From Tautonia rosea (GTDB lineage Bacteria > Planctomycetota > Planctomycetia > Isosphaerales > Isosphaeraceae): DNA of 64,000 bases. Below the pieces are notes generated by a model that saw only the letters and a list, made by a program, of their open reading frames with translations, was not told where the DNA came from and did not search any database. Below are positions 53,852-62,464 of this stretch, in pieces (the stretch's first letter is position 1; the number at the start of each line of letters is the position of its first letter). The position numbers and the translations under genes were made by a program. The stretch is taken from assembly GCF_012958305.1 (NCBI RefSeq), contig NZ_JABBYO010000010.1:124001-188000 (forward strand). The letters are read 5' to 3'.

Positions 53852-53880
53852 TGGACAATTCCGGTACGTCCGTTCATACT
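53852..53880 (+). promoter_or_regulatory. candidate promoter for the DUF1579 gene
   Basis: TGGACA (53852-53857) and CATACT (53875-53880) are 17 bases apart, 5/6 and 4/6 matches to consensus, about 88 bases upstream of the start at 53968. It is divergent from the metK promoter. Confidence 0.45.
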
Positions 53881-53967
53881 TCGCCCGTTCTTCTCTGTTC
53901 GTGTGTTCAGTAATGGCCGCGAAGGGGAGGACCACGGATAAACGCTTTCACAGTGGAGGACCAGTCA

Positions 53968-54549
53968 GTGCGACTCAAGACGCAAGGGCAAGCATTCCTG
54001 GCGGCCTGGGTGGTCGCGTTGGTTCCAGCGTTCGGACACCCTCAAGAGGACATTGAAGCCATGTTCCCTCAACCGACGGCTGAACATCGACATTTGACCG
54101 AGGAGGTTGGCACCTGGGACGCGACAATCACCTCGTTCATGAACGGTCCCGGCCAGCCTCCCACAATGTCCAAGGGGGTGGAGACGAACCGGATGATGGG
54201 CGAGTTCTGGCTCCTGAGCGCGTTCGAGGGAGACTTCGGCGGCATGCCCTTCCGGGGCCACAGCCAGATTGGCTTTGATCCCAAGGCCGGCCATTACGTC
54301 ATGAGCTGGGTCGATACGATGAACCCGAAGCTCTCGACCCACACCGGCTCCTACGACCCGGAGGCAAAGACCTTCACCTTTGTGGGTAAGGCCTTCGACC
54401 CGATGCTCGACAAGGAGGTGGACCAGAAGACCATTAGCGTTGCCACCGACTCGGATCACAAGGTCTTCACTCTCTTCATGAAGGCCCCCGAGTACGGCGA
54501 CGACTGGGTTGAGTTCATGAAAATCGAGTACACCCGACGCAAGGAGTGA
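53968..54549 (+). CDS. DUF1579 family exported protein
   Basis: A 193-aa protein with a signal peptide (AFLAAWVVALVPAFGHPQ) followed by a DUF1579 domain: TEEVGTWDATITSFMNGPGQ, GVETNRMMGEFWLLSAFEGD, FRGHSQIGFDPKAGHYVMSW and SYDPEAKTFTFVGKAFDP. DUF1579 is a lipocalin-like beta-barrel of unknown ligand, common in planctomycetes. The start is the GTG at 53968, with GGAGG 8 bases before it; a GTG at 53953 is in frame but too close to its upstream GGAGG-less region. The gene stands alone behind its own putative promoter. Confidence 0.83.
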   Translation: MRLKTQGQAFLAAWVVALVPAFGHPQEDIEAMFPQPTAEHRHLTEEVGTWDATITSFMNGPGQPPTMSKGVETNRMMGEFWLLSAFEGDFGGMPFRGHSQIGFDPKAGHYVMSWVDTMNPKLSTHTGSYDPEAKTFTFVGKAFDPMLDKEVDQKTISVATDSDHKVFTLFMKAPEYGDDWVEFMKIEYTRRKE

Positions 54550-54756
54550 ACGGTGCGCTCACACGGGGCATCGAGCCCAGCCGCTCAGGATCGCCTGGCG
54601 AGCGCCGGGCGATCCGCCCTCGGGCCGGTCCTGCGTTTCGGGGCTCGTCACGTGTGTCACGTCCACGAGGACACACCATCCTGAACCGACAGGATTCCAT
54701 TGCAAAAGAGTGTCGATTTGGAGATGTCCTCCCAGGGCGATCCAGGCAATTCGGTT

Positions 54757-55014
54757 TCAGGAGCTCCTGAGGAGGTCGACGATTGCCAGGAAGATCCCGA
54801 AAAGGACCATGAAGGGGCCGAGGACCTTGAAAACCATGCCGTACTGCTGATGCCAGGCATCCCACCGGAAATCAGTTCCGGGCGTCTTGCCGATGACCCG
54901 GTGGCCCAGCAGGGTCGCGAAGACCCCCGCGACGATCGGGATGGTCGCTTCGACGATGACGGCGAAGAGATCGGGATTCCGCAAGATCGATTCAAAGATT
55001 CCAATTGTATTCAT
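54757..55014 (-). CDS. small membrane protein, unknown
   Basis: An 85-aa protein, MNTIGIFESILRNPDLFAVI, with two membrane segments, about residues 17-36 (FAVIVEATIPIVAGVFATLL) and 60-80 (GMVFKVLGPFMVLFGIFLAI). Its ATG overlaps the stop of the upstream gene (ATGA at 55011-55014), so the two are translationally coupled. There is no recognised family. A longer frame back to 55059 exists, but the overlap start is more natural. The protein is too small to be a transporter alone; it may be an accessory subunit. Confidence 0.65.
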   Translation of the reverse strand: MNTIGIFESILRNPDLFAVIVEATIPIVAGVFATLLGHRVIGKTPGTDFRWDAWHQQYGMVFKVLGPFMVLFGIFLAIVDLLRSS

Positions 55015-55829
55015 TGGGTTTCGGCATCCCGGTTTCGATCGCGGCGATACCAGGTCCAAAGCAGGCGGAGGGTAGTGGCGTCGAGCATCGCCTGGGAGGA
55101 TGGGTAGGTGCTGGGCTCGGCCTCCGGAGAGGGGCGGCCAAGCAATGCGAGGGTCGAGTCGGTAATGGTGGCGGCATCGGCTCGGGCGATCAGCTCGGCG
55201 AGGAAGATCGGGAAGTTCTCGACGGCCGAGGGGAGCAGGCGGTCGCCGAGGTCGCTGTAGTTCATCTGGTCGGCGACAATCCGGAAGGCGATCTGGGGAT
55301 CGGTGCGGACCAGGTGCAGCTCGGTGACGGGGTCTCGGGGAACGCGCTTCGAGCGACGGGTGCGGGGGGGCTTCGGGCCTCGGAGGATCATCGCGTTGAG
55401 TCCCGAGGCGACGGCGTTGGCCCAGCCGATTCCCTGCGGATCGCGGAACTCGTCGTCGGTGGCGATCCGACCGCCGTGGACCAGCTCCAGCTTCGACCAG
55501 GGGACGTAGTGGGCCGGTTCGCCTCGGAGTCCGCTGATGCTTAGCCCTTCGGGCTGGATGGCCGCGCGGTGGACCGATCGCGCGGGGACGAGCTTCGGCA
55601 CGGTATCGACGCGACGGGCCTCGGCGGCGATTCCCTGGTCATACAGGGCGTCGAGCAGCTCGCGGACCTCTCCTTCGGCCAGGGGCCAGGGGAGGATGCC
55701 GGGGGCGCGTTTGACCCACTGCATCGCCTCGGTCGGGTGCAGGCCCATCACCCCCCGGAACAGGTCGCGCAGGGCGTCCGGGTTCTCGGGAGCGTCGAAG
55801 AGGATCAGGCGGTAATCGGTTTCAGGCAT
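55011..55829 (-). CDS. unknown protein coupled to a small membrane protein
   Basis: A 272-aa soluble protein without signal peptide. Residues 1-75 (YRLILFDAPENPDALRDLFR, LHPTEAMQWVKRAPGILPWP) look like a small alpha/beta domain reminiscent of the ribosomal L7/L12 C-terminal fold (a helix with AMQWVKRAP). The middle part (about 90-175) is beta-rich with a basic stretch (PRTRRSKRVPRD), and the C-terminal third is helical. I cannot name a family with confidence; similar proteins may exist only in planctomycetes. Its stop overlaps the start of the small membrane gene. A gatcgcc-tg-ggcgatc palindrome (55837-55852) lies just before the start codon. Confidence 0.7.
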   Translation of the reverse strand: MPETDYRLILFDAPENPDALRDLFRGVMGLHPTEAMQWVKRAPGILPWPLAEGEVRELLDALYDQGIAAEARRVDTVPKLVPARSVHRAAIQPEGLSISGLRGEPAHYVPWSKLELVHGGRIATDDEFRDPQGIGWANAVASGLNAMILRGPKPPRTRRSKRVPRDPVTELHLVRTDPQIAFRIVADQMNYSDLGDRLLPSAVENFPIFLAELIARADAATITDSTLALLGRPSPEAEPSTYPSSQAMLDATTLRLLWTWYRRDRNRDAETQ

Positions 55830-56185
55830 GAGTTTCGATCGCCTGGGCGATCCCCCGATCGGCGTGCGGGTCGATTGAAATTGAGCTTACGCCCTCGATG
55901 GTCCGACGGCCAGAGGTCACGGCCCTGCGATGCCGGTGGCCAAGGACGCCAGGGGATTCTGGAAACGAGGGGAGGGTTCGCGCGCAGAGCCTCAAAGACG
56001 AGAGAAGGAGAGCGGTCTTCATTGCAGTGGGCCACCACCTCGACGCGGGCTGTCTGAGGGGGTAGAGTCCCGAAACGAGGACGGCATGCGCGGAGGGGCC
56101 ATCGAGACGACCCGAAACGATCTGATCCGAAACGACGCAACGCGGCGAGGCTGAGCACAACCACACGCAGAAGGCTGGGCGACTC
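55830..56185. other. 356-base divergent spacer, no gene seen
   Basis: It lies between the unknown coupled pair (minus) and the Nramp-like gene (plus). A 16-base palindrome gatcgcctgggcgatc (55837-55852) is next to the minus-strand start. Otherwise no coding frame or RNA is recognised; the region presumably holds both promoters. Confidence 0.4.
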
Positions 56186-57547
56186 ATGGTGATGGCGATC
56201 TCTGCTTGGATCAAGCGAATCCTGGGCTCGCTCGGGCCGGGGCTGATCATTGCGTCGGTCTGTCTCGGTCCAGGGAGCGTGACAACGGCCTCGAAGATCG
56301 GGGCTGAGTACGGGTATGCCTTGATCTGGGTGGTCGTGTGCGCGGCGGCGGCCATGATGATGTATACGGTCATGGGCGCGCGCTTCGGGGCGACGCAGGT
56401 CCGGTCGTTCCTGCAGGCGGTGGCCGATCACTACGGCCGATGGTTTGCGGTCCTGATCGGTCTGGCGGCCTTCTTGATGTCAGCCAGCTTCCAGTTCGGC
56501 AACAACCTCGGGGTTACGACCGCGACGGCCAGCGTGACAGATAACTGGGCCTCGCGGAACCTCTCGGCCATGCTCGGCCGGTCGGTGGCCGAGGAGCAGA
56601 TCTGGCCCTTCGTCTTCACCGGCACAGCGATTCTGATGGTCGCCTTCACGAAGAACCTCTATCGGCTGATTGAGCGGGTGATGATCGTGCTGGTGCTGAT
56701 CATGATCGTCGCCTTCTTCACGAACCTGGTGGTGGCTCGGCCGAACCTGGCCGAAGCGGCCGCGGGGCTCGTTCCTCAGGTGCCGAAGGGAGACGGTACG
56801 ATCACCGTGATGGCGGCGATGGTGGGGACGACCTTTGTCTTGCATGCCTGTCTCTATCAAGCGTACCTGGTGCAGTCGAAGGGCTGGCGCTTGCCAGACG
56901 TCCGCAAGAGCCTGATCGACTCGATCGTCGGGATCACGTTGCTGTCGACGATCAGCATCCTGATCATCCTCACCTCGGCGGCGGCCCTGCGGCCTCGCGG
57001 AATTGTGATCCAGGATGCCGCCGAGATGGCCCTGCAACTGGAGGCGACCTTCGGGCCGATGGCCAAGTTCATCTTCTGCCTCGGGTTCTGGGCGGCGGCC
57101 TTCTCGTCGATCCCGGTCAACGCCCTGGTCGGCGGGGGTCTGCTGGCCGATGGGCTGGGGCTTGGCTCGCGGATGGACCAGCCCTGGCCGAGGCGGTTCG
57201 CCTTGGGGATCATGGTCATCGGCATGCTCATCGCCACGATGCCGCAGGAAAACCGGGCCAATGCCCTGGTGATCGCCCAGGCCGCGACAATGCTGGCGGT
57301 GCCGGCCGTGGGGATCGGCATGTTCCTGATGCTCAACAATCGCTCGGTCATGGGGCGGTTTGCGAACTCGTGGCGTCAGAACATCCTGGCGGGCTTCGGG
57401 TTGCTGCTAGTGTTGGTCCTCTCGGTGGCGACCTATGGGAAGTTGATCGACCAGATCGGCAAGGTTCGGGAGCAGTGGCGGACGGAGGCGGCGACAACCG
57501 CAGTTCCGGCTTCCGTCGAGGTCGAACCAGTGGACGAATCGGACTAG
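56186..57547 (+). CDS. divergent Nramp-family membrane transporter
   Basis: A 453-aa protein with about eleven membrane helices in the LeuT-like Nramp arrangement (ILGSLGPGLIIASVCLGPGS, SASFQFGNNLGVTTATASVT, WPFVFTGTAILMVAFTKNLY). Nramp proteins import divalent metals (Mn, Fe) with protons. The metal-binding DPGN of helix 1 is replaced by GPGS (residues 28-31), and the MPHN of helix 6 is replaced by VLHA (218-221). It therefore should not bind Mn/Fe in the usual way and may carry another ion, as Nramp-related magnesium transporters do. It could also have lost metal transport. It has a charged, acidic C-terminus (VEVEPVDESD). Confidence 0.85.
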   Translation: MVMAISAWIKRILGSLGPGLIIASVCLGPGSVTTASKIGAEYGYALIWVVVCAAAAMMMYTVMGARFGATQVRSFLQAVADHYGRWFAVLIGLAAFLMSASFQFGNNLGVTTATASVTDNWASRNLSAMLGRSVAEEQIWPFVFTGTAILMVAFTKNLYRLIERVMIVLVLIMIVAFFTNLVVARPNLAEAAAGLVPQVPKGDGTITVMAAMVGTTFVLHACLYQAYLVQSKGWRLPDVRKSLIDSIVGITLLSTISILIILTSAAALRPRGIVIQDAAEMALQLEATFGPMAKFIFCLGFWAAAFSSIPVNALVGGGLLADGLGLGSRMDQPWPRRFALGIMVIGMLIATMPQENRANALVIAQAATMLAVPAVGIGMFLMLNNRSVMGRFANSWRQNILAGFGLLLVLVLSVATYGKLIDQIGKVREQWRTEAATTAVPASVEVEPVDESD

Positions 57548-57698
57548 ACGCGGGGGGCAAATCCTGGCAGCATCCGTCATCCCCTCTGGAGGAGGCGGCG
57601 TTCGTCCGCCCGACGCTTCGTCGATGTCCGTTGAAGTCTGAAAATCAACGACCCGCGCGCTCCTGGTACGGGGGTGGGCCGTTGGAGGGCGAGTCTCC

Positions 57699-57986
57699 AT
57701 GCAGCGGTACCCGATCCGGCTCGGCGTGGTGGTCGTCTGCCTTGTGCTGGCCATCAGTGCTTCCGGTTGCAACGCCCTTGGGCTTGGCAAGAACAAGGAT
57801 GGCCGATCCGACCAACCGACCTTCTACGACGAGTTCTTCAGCGGCCAGGACGAGGCCGATGCGATCGCCTCTTCGCGCGAGCAGGACCCGGCCGCCCCGG
57901 CCCGGATGCACCGGCGGAACCGTTTGCCCGGCGGCCTCAGCTCCGAGGCGAGGGAAATCGAGCGCGGTTCGTTCAATATCTACTGA
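57699..57986 (+). CDS. small lipoprotein, unknown
   Basis: A 95-aa protein with a lipoprotein signal (GVVVVCLVLAISASGCNALG, lipid-linked Cys at about residue 24). The mature part is 70 residues of charged, low-complexity sequence (DEFFSGQDEADAIASSREQ, ARMHRRNRLPGGLSSEARE) with no recognised domain. The ATG at 57699 is preceded by GGAGG about 10 bases upstream. It lies 63 bases before the YraN-like gene and could be co-transcribed with it. It is probably envelope-anchored; nothing more can be said. Confidence 0.72.
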   Translation: MQRYPIRLGVVVVCLVLAISASGCNALGLGKNKDGRSDQPTFYDEFFSGQDEADAIASSREQDPAAPARMHRRNRLPGGLSSEAREIERGSFNIY

Positions 57987-58049
57987 TCCTCCCCTCTCGG
58001 TGGTGCGGGGCAGGAGGACCGGTTGAGGGGCCTTCGGGAGCGTGTTGCG

Positions 58050-58496
58050 ATGTTCCGTCTTCGCCTCCCGATCCGGTGGCCGATCAGCCGGAAAACCGAT
58101 CGCCCCTGGAACCAGTGGTTCGGCGACCGAGGGGAACGGGCCGCCTCCCGATACCTGCGCCGAAAGGGGATGCGCATCCTCTGCCGGAGCTACCGAACCC
58201 CTCGCGGAGAGATTGATCTGGTCGCCCGAGACGGGGACACGCTCGTCTTCGTCGAGGTCAAGACCCGTCGCCGAGGGCAGCCCGCCGAGGCCGTGACCCT
58301 GGACAAGCAACGGCGGATCACCCGCGCCTCGCTCCAGTTCCTCAAGTGGCACGGCCTGCTCGACGCGGCTCGTCCGGTCCCCTGCCGGTTCGACATCGTG
58401 GCAATTGTCTGGCCCGACGGCCTTGGCCGGCCGACCATCGAGCACTTCCCCGACGCCTTCGACGCCGCCGGACCTCGAGGGCAATTCTTCGTCTAG
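58050..58496 (+). CDS. YraN/UPF0102 family nuclease-fold protein
   Basis: A 148-aa protein with the UPF0102 pattern: GDRGERAASRYLRRKGMRIL, then CRSYRTPRGEIDLVARDGDT, LVFVEVKTRRRGQPAEAV and LDKQRRITRASLQFL. The E-I-D...E-V-K triad is the metal-dependent nuclease core of the restriction-endonuclease-like fold. YraN proteins are widely conserved, and their role is uncertain (possible Holliday-junction or DNA-processing activity). Start at 58050 (ATG, with GGGAG upstream); a TTG at 58023 is the alternative. The first 30 residues before the domain are basic. In many bacteria yraN is linked to rnhB or rsmI; here it is not. Confidence 0.87.
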   Translation: MFRLRLPIRWPISRKTDRPWNQWFGDRGERAASRYLRRKGMRILCRSYRTPRGEIDLVARDGDTLVFVEVKTRRRGQPAEAVTLDKQRRITRASLQFLKWHGLLDAARPVPCRFDIVAIVWPDGLGRPTIEHFPDAFDAAGPRGQFFV

Positions 58497-58725
58497 AAGG
58501 TTGTTCCCTGGCGGGTCGGGGCCGCGTCAGGCTCGACCATCGATCCGACGCTCGTCGGCTCGGTGACGGAAATCGGTCAGGTGTGGTTGAAGAATTCCGA
58601 GCAATGCGCAGCCTTGCCTGGCAAAATGTGGCCCGGCGCCCCCTTTTGATCAAGAAAGGGCAATGGCCCGCGCCAGGTCCGAGCCCGCCTTGCCCGCCCT
58701 GCGAGTCACCTCAAGAGGATTCCTC

Positions 58726-61368
58726 GTGTTGCGTTCACGAATTGGCATGGTCTTCCTGACGGCCTGTCTCTTTCTTTCTTCGTCCTGGGCGAAGGCTCAG
58801 GAACCGATCCCGAGGGTCGGCCTCGACGAGGCCTCCGGCGGAACCCTGGTGACGACCCAGCAGCGCCTCAGGCCCGCTGGCACGTCGGTCGAATTCCCCG
58901 GTCGGCCGGTTGATGTGGCCGTCTCGCCCGACGGCTCTCTCGTGGTAGCCAAGGACAATCGCGGCGTGCTCCTCATCGACGCCCAGACCTGGCAGATCAA
59001 CCAGCGTCTTGCCTTCCCCGACGGCGGCGGGTCGATGCACGGCATCGCCGTTTCCCAGGACGGCCGGCGATTCTGGGCCACCTCGGCACAAAGCCATCTT
59101 TACGAGGCCACCCTCGCCGATGACGGAGCCTTCGCCTGGTCCCGCACCTACGACCTGCCCGGACCCAACGGCGAAGGACCCTCACACGCCTGCGGCATCG
59201 CCCTGAACGAGGATGAGACGGTCGCCTACGTCGCCCTCTCCCGGAACAACTCGATCGGTCAAGTCGATCTGACGACCGGCGCGGTTGTCCGCGAGATTCC
59301 CGTCGGTGTCGCGCCGTTTGACGTGGAGCTGGATCCGAGCGGAACGGTTCTTTATGTCTCCAACTGGGGAGGCCGACGCCCGCTCGACGGTGAACAGACC
59401 GCGCTGTCGTCCGGCACTCCCGTGCTCGTCGACGATCGTGGCGTCGCCAAGAGCGGGACCGTGGGTAAGGTCGATCTGGAGCAAGGCGCCATGACGGTCG
59501 AGGTCGCCACCGGCCTGCACCCGAGCGACCTGGTGCTCGACCCCCGCGCCGGCCGCCTCTATGTCGCCAACGCGAATTCCGACACCGTGGGCATCCTCAA
59601 CGTGTCGAACGGCGCCTTCTCCGAGGTGGCCGAGATCCTCGTCCGCCCCGACCCCACCTTGCCCTTCGGCAGCGCTTCGAACGCGCTGGCCCTCTCCGAA
59701 GACGGCGGGACGCTCTACGTCGCCAACGGTGGCAACAACGCTGTGGCCGTCGTCTCGCTGAACGACGACCGAACCGGTGGTGCGGTGCTCGGCTTCATCC
59801 CGGCGGGATGGTATCCCGGTGGGCTGGCTCTCGGCCCCGACGGCCACCTGTTCATTGCCAATATCAAGGGGCTCGGCTCTCGAAGCGAGCCGGAAGACCC
59901 CGCCAAGGGGCGATCGGTCTACGCCTACCTCGGCACCGTTCAGAAGGTCGCCCCGGCCGACACCGAGACGCTGGCTGATTGGACCGCCCAGGTCCTCGAA
60001 GACTCCCGAGTCCCTCAGGCGCTCCGCGCCTGGGAACGGGAACAGGTCCGGGCCGACATCGCCCCCCGCCCTGTTCCCGAGCGTCTGGGAGAGCCCTCGG
60101 TCTTCGAGCACGTCGTCTACGTCATCAAGGAAAATCGCACGTATGATCAGGTCTTCGGCGACTTCCCCCAGGGTGAAGGCGATCCGAACCTCACCATCTT
60201 CGGCCGTGAAATCACGCCCAACCATCACGCCCTGGCCGAGCAGTTCGTCCTGCTCGACAACTATTACTGCAACGGCGTCAACTCGGCCGACGGCCATTCC
60301 TGGTCGACCGAAGGGAACGTGACCGACCACCTCGAAAAAGCCTTCGGCGGCTTCACCCGGAGCTACACCTTCGGCGACGATCCGCTGAACTATTCCTCGA
60401 CCGGGTTCATCTGGGATAACGTCCTGCTGCACGGCCTTTCCTTTCGCAACTACGGCGAGATGGACTATGCCGAACCCGTCCCGAAGGACGCCACCTTCGT
60501 GCAAATTTATGAAGATTTTCTCAACGGCACGAATGAGATTACGTTCACCCAGAACATCGGTATCGACACCCTCCGCCGCTACTCCAGCCCCAACTTCCCC
60601 GGCTGGAACATGAAGATTCCCGAAGTGCTTCGCGCTGACCGCTTCCTCAAGGAGCTGGCCGAATTCGAGGAAACCGGCACGTTCCCCAACTTCGTGATCC
60701 TTTACCTCCCCCAGGATCACGGCTCGGGCACGACTCCCGGCATGCCCACCCCGAACGCCCACATGGCCGACAACGACCTGGCCCTCGGCCGGATCGTCGA
60801 GGGGATCAGCGCCAGCCGATTCTGGCCGAAAACCTGCATCTTCGTCATCGAAGACGACCCGCAAAACGGCTTCGATCACATCGACGGCCACCGCTCCATT
60901 TGCCTCGTCGCTTCCCCCTACACGAAGCGAGGGGCCGTGGTCAGCGAGTTCTACAACCAGACCTCCGTCCTGCACACCATGGAGCGCATCCTCGGCCTGC
61001 CTCCCATGAATCAGATGGATGCCATGTCTCCCTTGATGACCGAGTGCTTCACCGACGAGCCCGACTTCACCCCTTACACTGCCCTGCCCGTCACCGTCCC
61101 GCTCGACGAACTGAACAAGCAGGTCAGCCAGCTTCCTCCCGGACAGCGCGTCTGGGCCGAGGCCAGTCTCGCCCAGGATTTCACCGTCTTCGACCGCGCC
61201 GATGAGGACACCCTCAACCGCATCCTCTGGCACTTCGCCAAGGGGGCGGACACCCCCTATCCCGCTCACCTCGCCGGCGCCCACGGCACCGGCCTCAAGG
61301 GTCGCAAGCTCATCCACGTCGAGTTCGAGGATGATGACGACGAGGAAGATGACGACGACGATGACTGA
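58726..61368 (+). CDS. YncE-like beta-propeller fused to a phosphoesterase
   Basis: An exported protein of 880 aa (901 if the ATG at 58663 is used). The GTG at 58726 is preferred: AGAGG lies 7 bases upstream and it gives a clean signal peptide (RIGMVFLTACLFLSSSWAKA). The first half (to about 400) is a seven-blade YncE-type propeller with repeated VAVSPDGSLVVAKDNRGVLL, LNEDETVAYVALS and LGPDGHLFIAN units. The second half (about 450-850) is a phosphoesterase / alkaline-phosphatase-like domain with the diagnostic VYVIKENRTYDQVFGD, HHALAEQFVLLDNYY and DGHSWSTEG, and metal-ligand stretch VIEDDPQNGFDHIDGHR. It ends in an extremely acidic tail (DDDDEEDDDDDD). Probably periplasmic or cell surface; the phosphoester substrate is unknown. 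Confidence 0.88.
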   Translation: MLRSRIGMVFLTACLFLSSSWAKAQEPIPRVGLDEASGGTLVTTQQRLRPAGTSVEFPGRPVDVAVSPDGSLVVAKDNRGVLLIDAQTWQINQRLAFPDGGGSMHGIAVSQDGRRFWATSAQSHLYEATLADDGAFAWSRTYDLPGPNGEGPSHACGIALNEDETVAYVALSRNNSIGQVDLTTGAVVREIPVGVAPFDVELDPSGTVLYVSNWGGRRPLDGEQTALSSGTPVLVDDRGVAKSGTVGKVDLEQGAMTVEVATGLHPSDLVLDPRAGRLYVANANSDTVGILNVSNGAFSEVAEILVRPDPTLPFGSASNALALSEDGGTLYVANGGNNAVAVVSLNDDRTGGAVLGFIPAGWYPGGLALGPDGHLFIANIKGLGSRSEPEDPAKGRSVYAYLGTVQKVAPADTETLADWTAQVLEDSRVPQALRAWEREQVRADIAPRPVPERLGEPSVFEHVVYVIKENRTYDQVFGDFPQGEGDPNLTIFGREITPNHHALAEQFVLLDNYYCNGVNSADGHSWSTEGNVTDHLEKAFGGFTRSYTFGDDPLNYSSTGFIWDNVLLHGLSFRNYGEMDYAEPVPKDATFVQIYEDFLNGTNEITFTQNIGIDTLRRYSSPNFPGWNMKIPEVLRADRFLKELAEFEETGTFPNFVILYLPQDHGSGTTPGMPTPNAHMADNDLALGRIVEGISASRFWPKTCIFVIEDDPQNGFDHIDGHRSICLVASPYTKRGAVVSEFYNQTSVLHTMERILGLPPMNQMDAMSPLMTECFTDEPDFTPYTALPVTVPLDELNKQVSQLPPGQRVWAEASLAQDFTVFDRADEDTLNRILWHFAKGADTPYPAHLAGAHGTGLKGRKLIHVEFEDDDDEEDDDDDD

Positions 61369-61393
61369 TCGCTCGCCGATCCGGTATCCTCGG

Positions 61394-61430
61394 GGGAGGG
61401 TGCTTCGCTGAGCCGCGATCACCCTCCCTT
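61394..61430 (+). terminator. hairpin terminator after the propeller-phosphoesterase gene
   Basis: The arms gggagggtg (61394-61402) and caccctccc (61420-61428) pair perfectly over nine bases with a 17-base loop, followed by a short TT. The hairpin starts 26 bases past the stop. Confidence 0.55.
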
Positions 61431-61452
61431 CCCGATCGAGGGACCCAATGCC

Positions 61453-62210
61453 ATGCCAATCCACGACTGGACCTGCGTCCCGGCGGGGACTTTTCACGAC
61501 GTCCACCACGAGTGGATCTCGACGATCAAGCGAGCCCTGAACGACGGACTTCTGCCGGACAGGTCCTATGCCATGGCCGAGCAGATCGCCGGCGGCATGG
61601 GTCCCAATGTCTTGACACTGGAGCGGCCCTCGCCTCGGGTTCCGCTTCCGGAGCCGGGCCAGGACGGGGCTTTGGCCCTCGCGACTCGACCGCCTCAGGT
61701 CCGCTTCCATGCCGGTCGAGAGGACGACCTCCTCGCCCGGAAGGCCAAGGCGGTGGTCGTCCGCCATTCGAGCGATCATCGCGTCGTGGCCATGATTGAA
61801 CTGGTCTCGCCGGGAACCAAAAGCAGCCGATACGCCATCGATGCCTTCGTCCGTAAAGTCCGCGATGCGCTTCACGCGGGCATCCACCTCCTGATCGTCG
61901 ATCTCTTCCCCCCAGCCCCCGCGACCCCCACGGCATTCACCAGGTGATCTGGGAGGAAGGCAGCCCCGGAGACTTCCCCTTGAACGCCGACGAGCCTCTG
62001 ACCTGCGTCTCCTACATCGGCGGCCTCATCGGCGAGGTCTTTCTCGAACCCGTCGCAGTCGGACGCCCCTTGCCCGAAATGCCCTTGTTCCTCTCCGATG
62101 CCATCTATGTCCCCGTGCCCCTTGAGGTCACCTACGCACGTGCCTGGGATGCCGTCCCCGCCGTCTGGCGCAACGCCATCGCCTCAATCCCTCCCCAATC
62201 TTCCACCTGA
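61453..62210 (+). pseudogene. DUF4058 gene broken by a one-base frameshift
   Basis: The first part (MPIHDWTCVPAGTFHDVHHE, DRSYAMAEQIAGGMGPNVLT, RVVAMIELVSPGTKSSRYAI) is a DUF4058 protein. It goes out of frame at about 61915-61925 after LLIVDLFPPAP in a stretch of C6 and C5 runs. Shifting by one base gives PRDPHGIHQVIWEEGSPGDF and continues VSYIGGLIGEVFLEPVAVGR to the stop at 62208-62210. The joined length of about 252 residues is normal for the family. It is either a true frameshift or one C missed in the homopolymer. The intact paralogue is at 12724. Confidence 0.85.
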
Positions 62211-62464
62211 CCCTCCCCCCTTCAATTGCCCCGATTCCGTTAACCTGGGGCACTTGCGAAAGTGATTCGGACGTGAGAAACTGTCGCCCGCGCCTCCAAA
62301 GCCGTGGCCGAAGGGTGGGACTCCTTGCGTTCTTGCATGGCTGATTGCTAGCGTTGAGCAAAGACCGATCCCCGATGGCAGGCGGATCGAGGACGGAGGA
62401 ATCGTCCTGGGCGGGCCGGGGGAATCCGGCGGGCGGGGCAATTGCATCGATTGAGGAAACAGCG

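Noticed and set aside
59182-61887. 901-residue minus-strand frame opposite the propeller-phosphoesterase gene
   Set aside because: It is a mirror of the codon bias of the real gene; the plus-strand protein has clear domains and a signal peptide.
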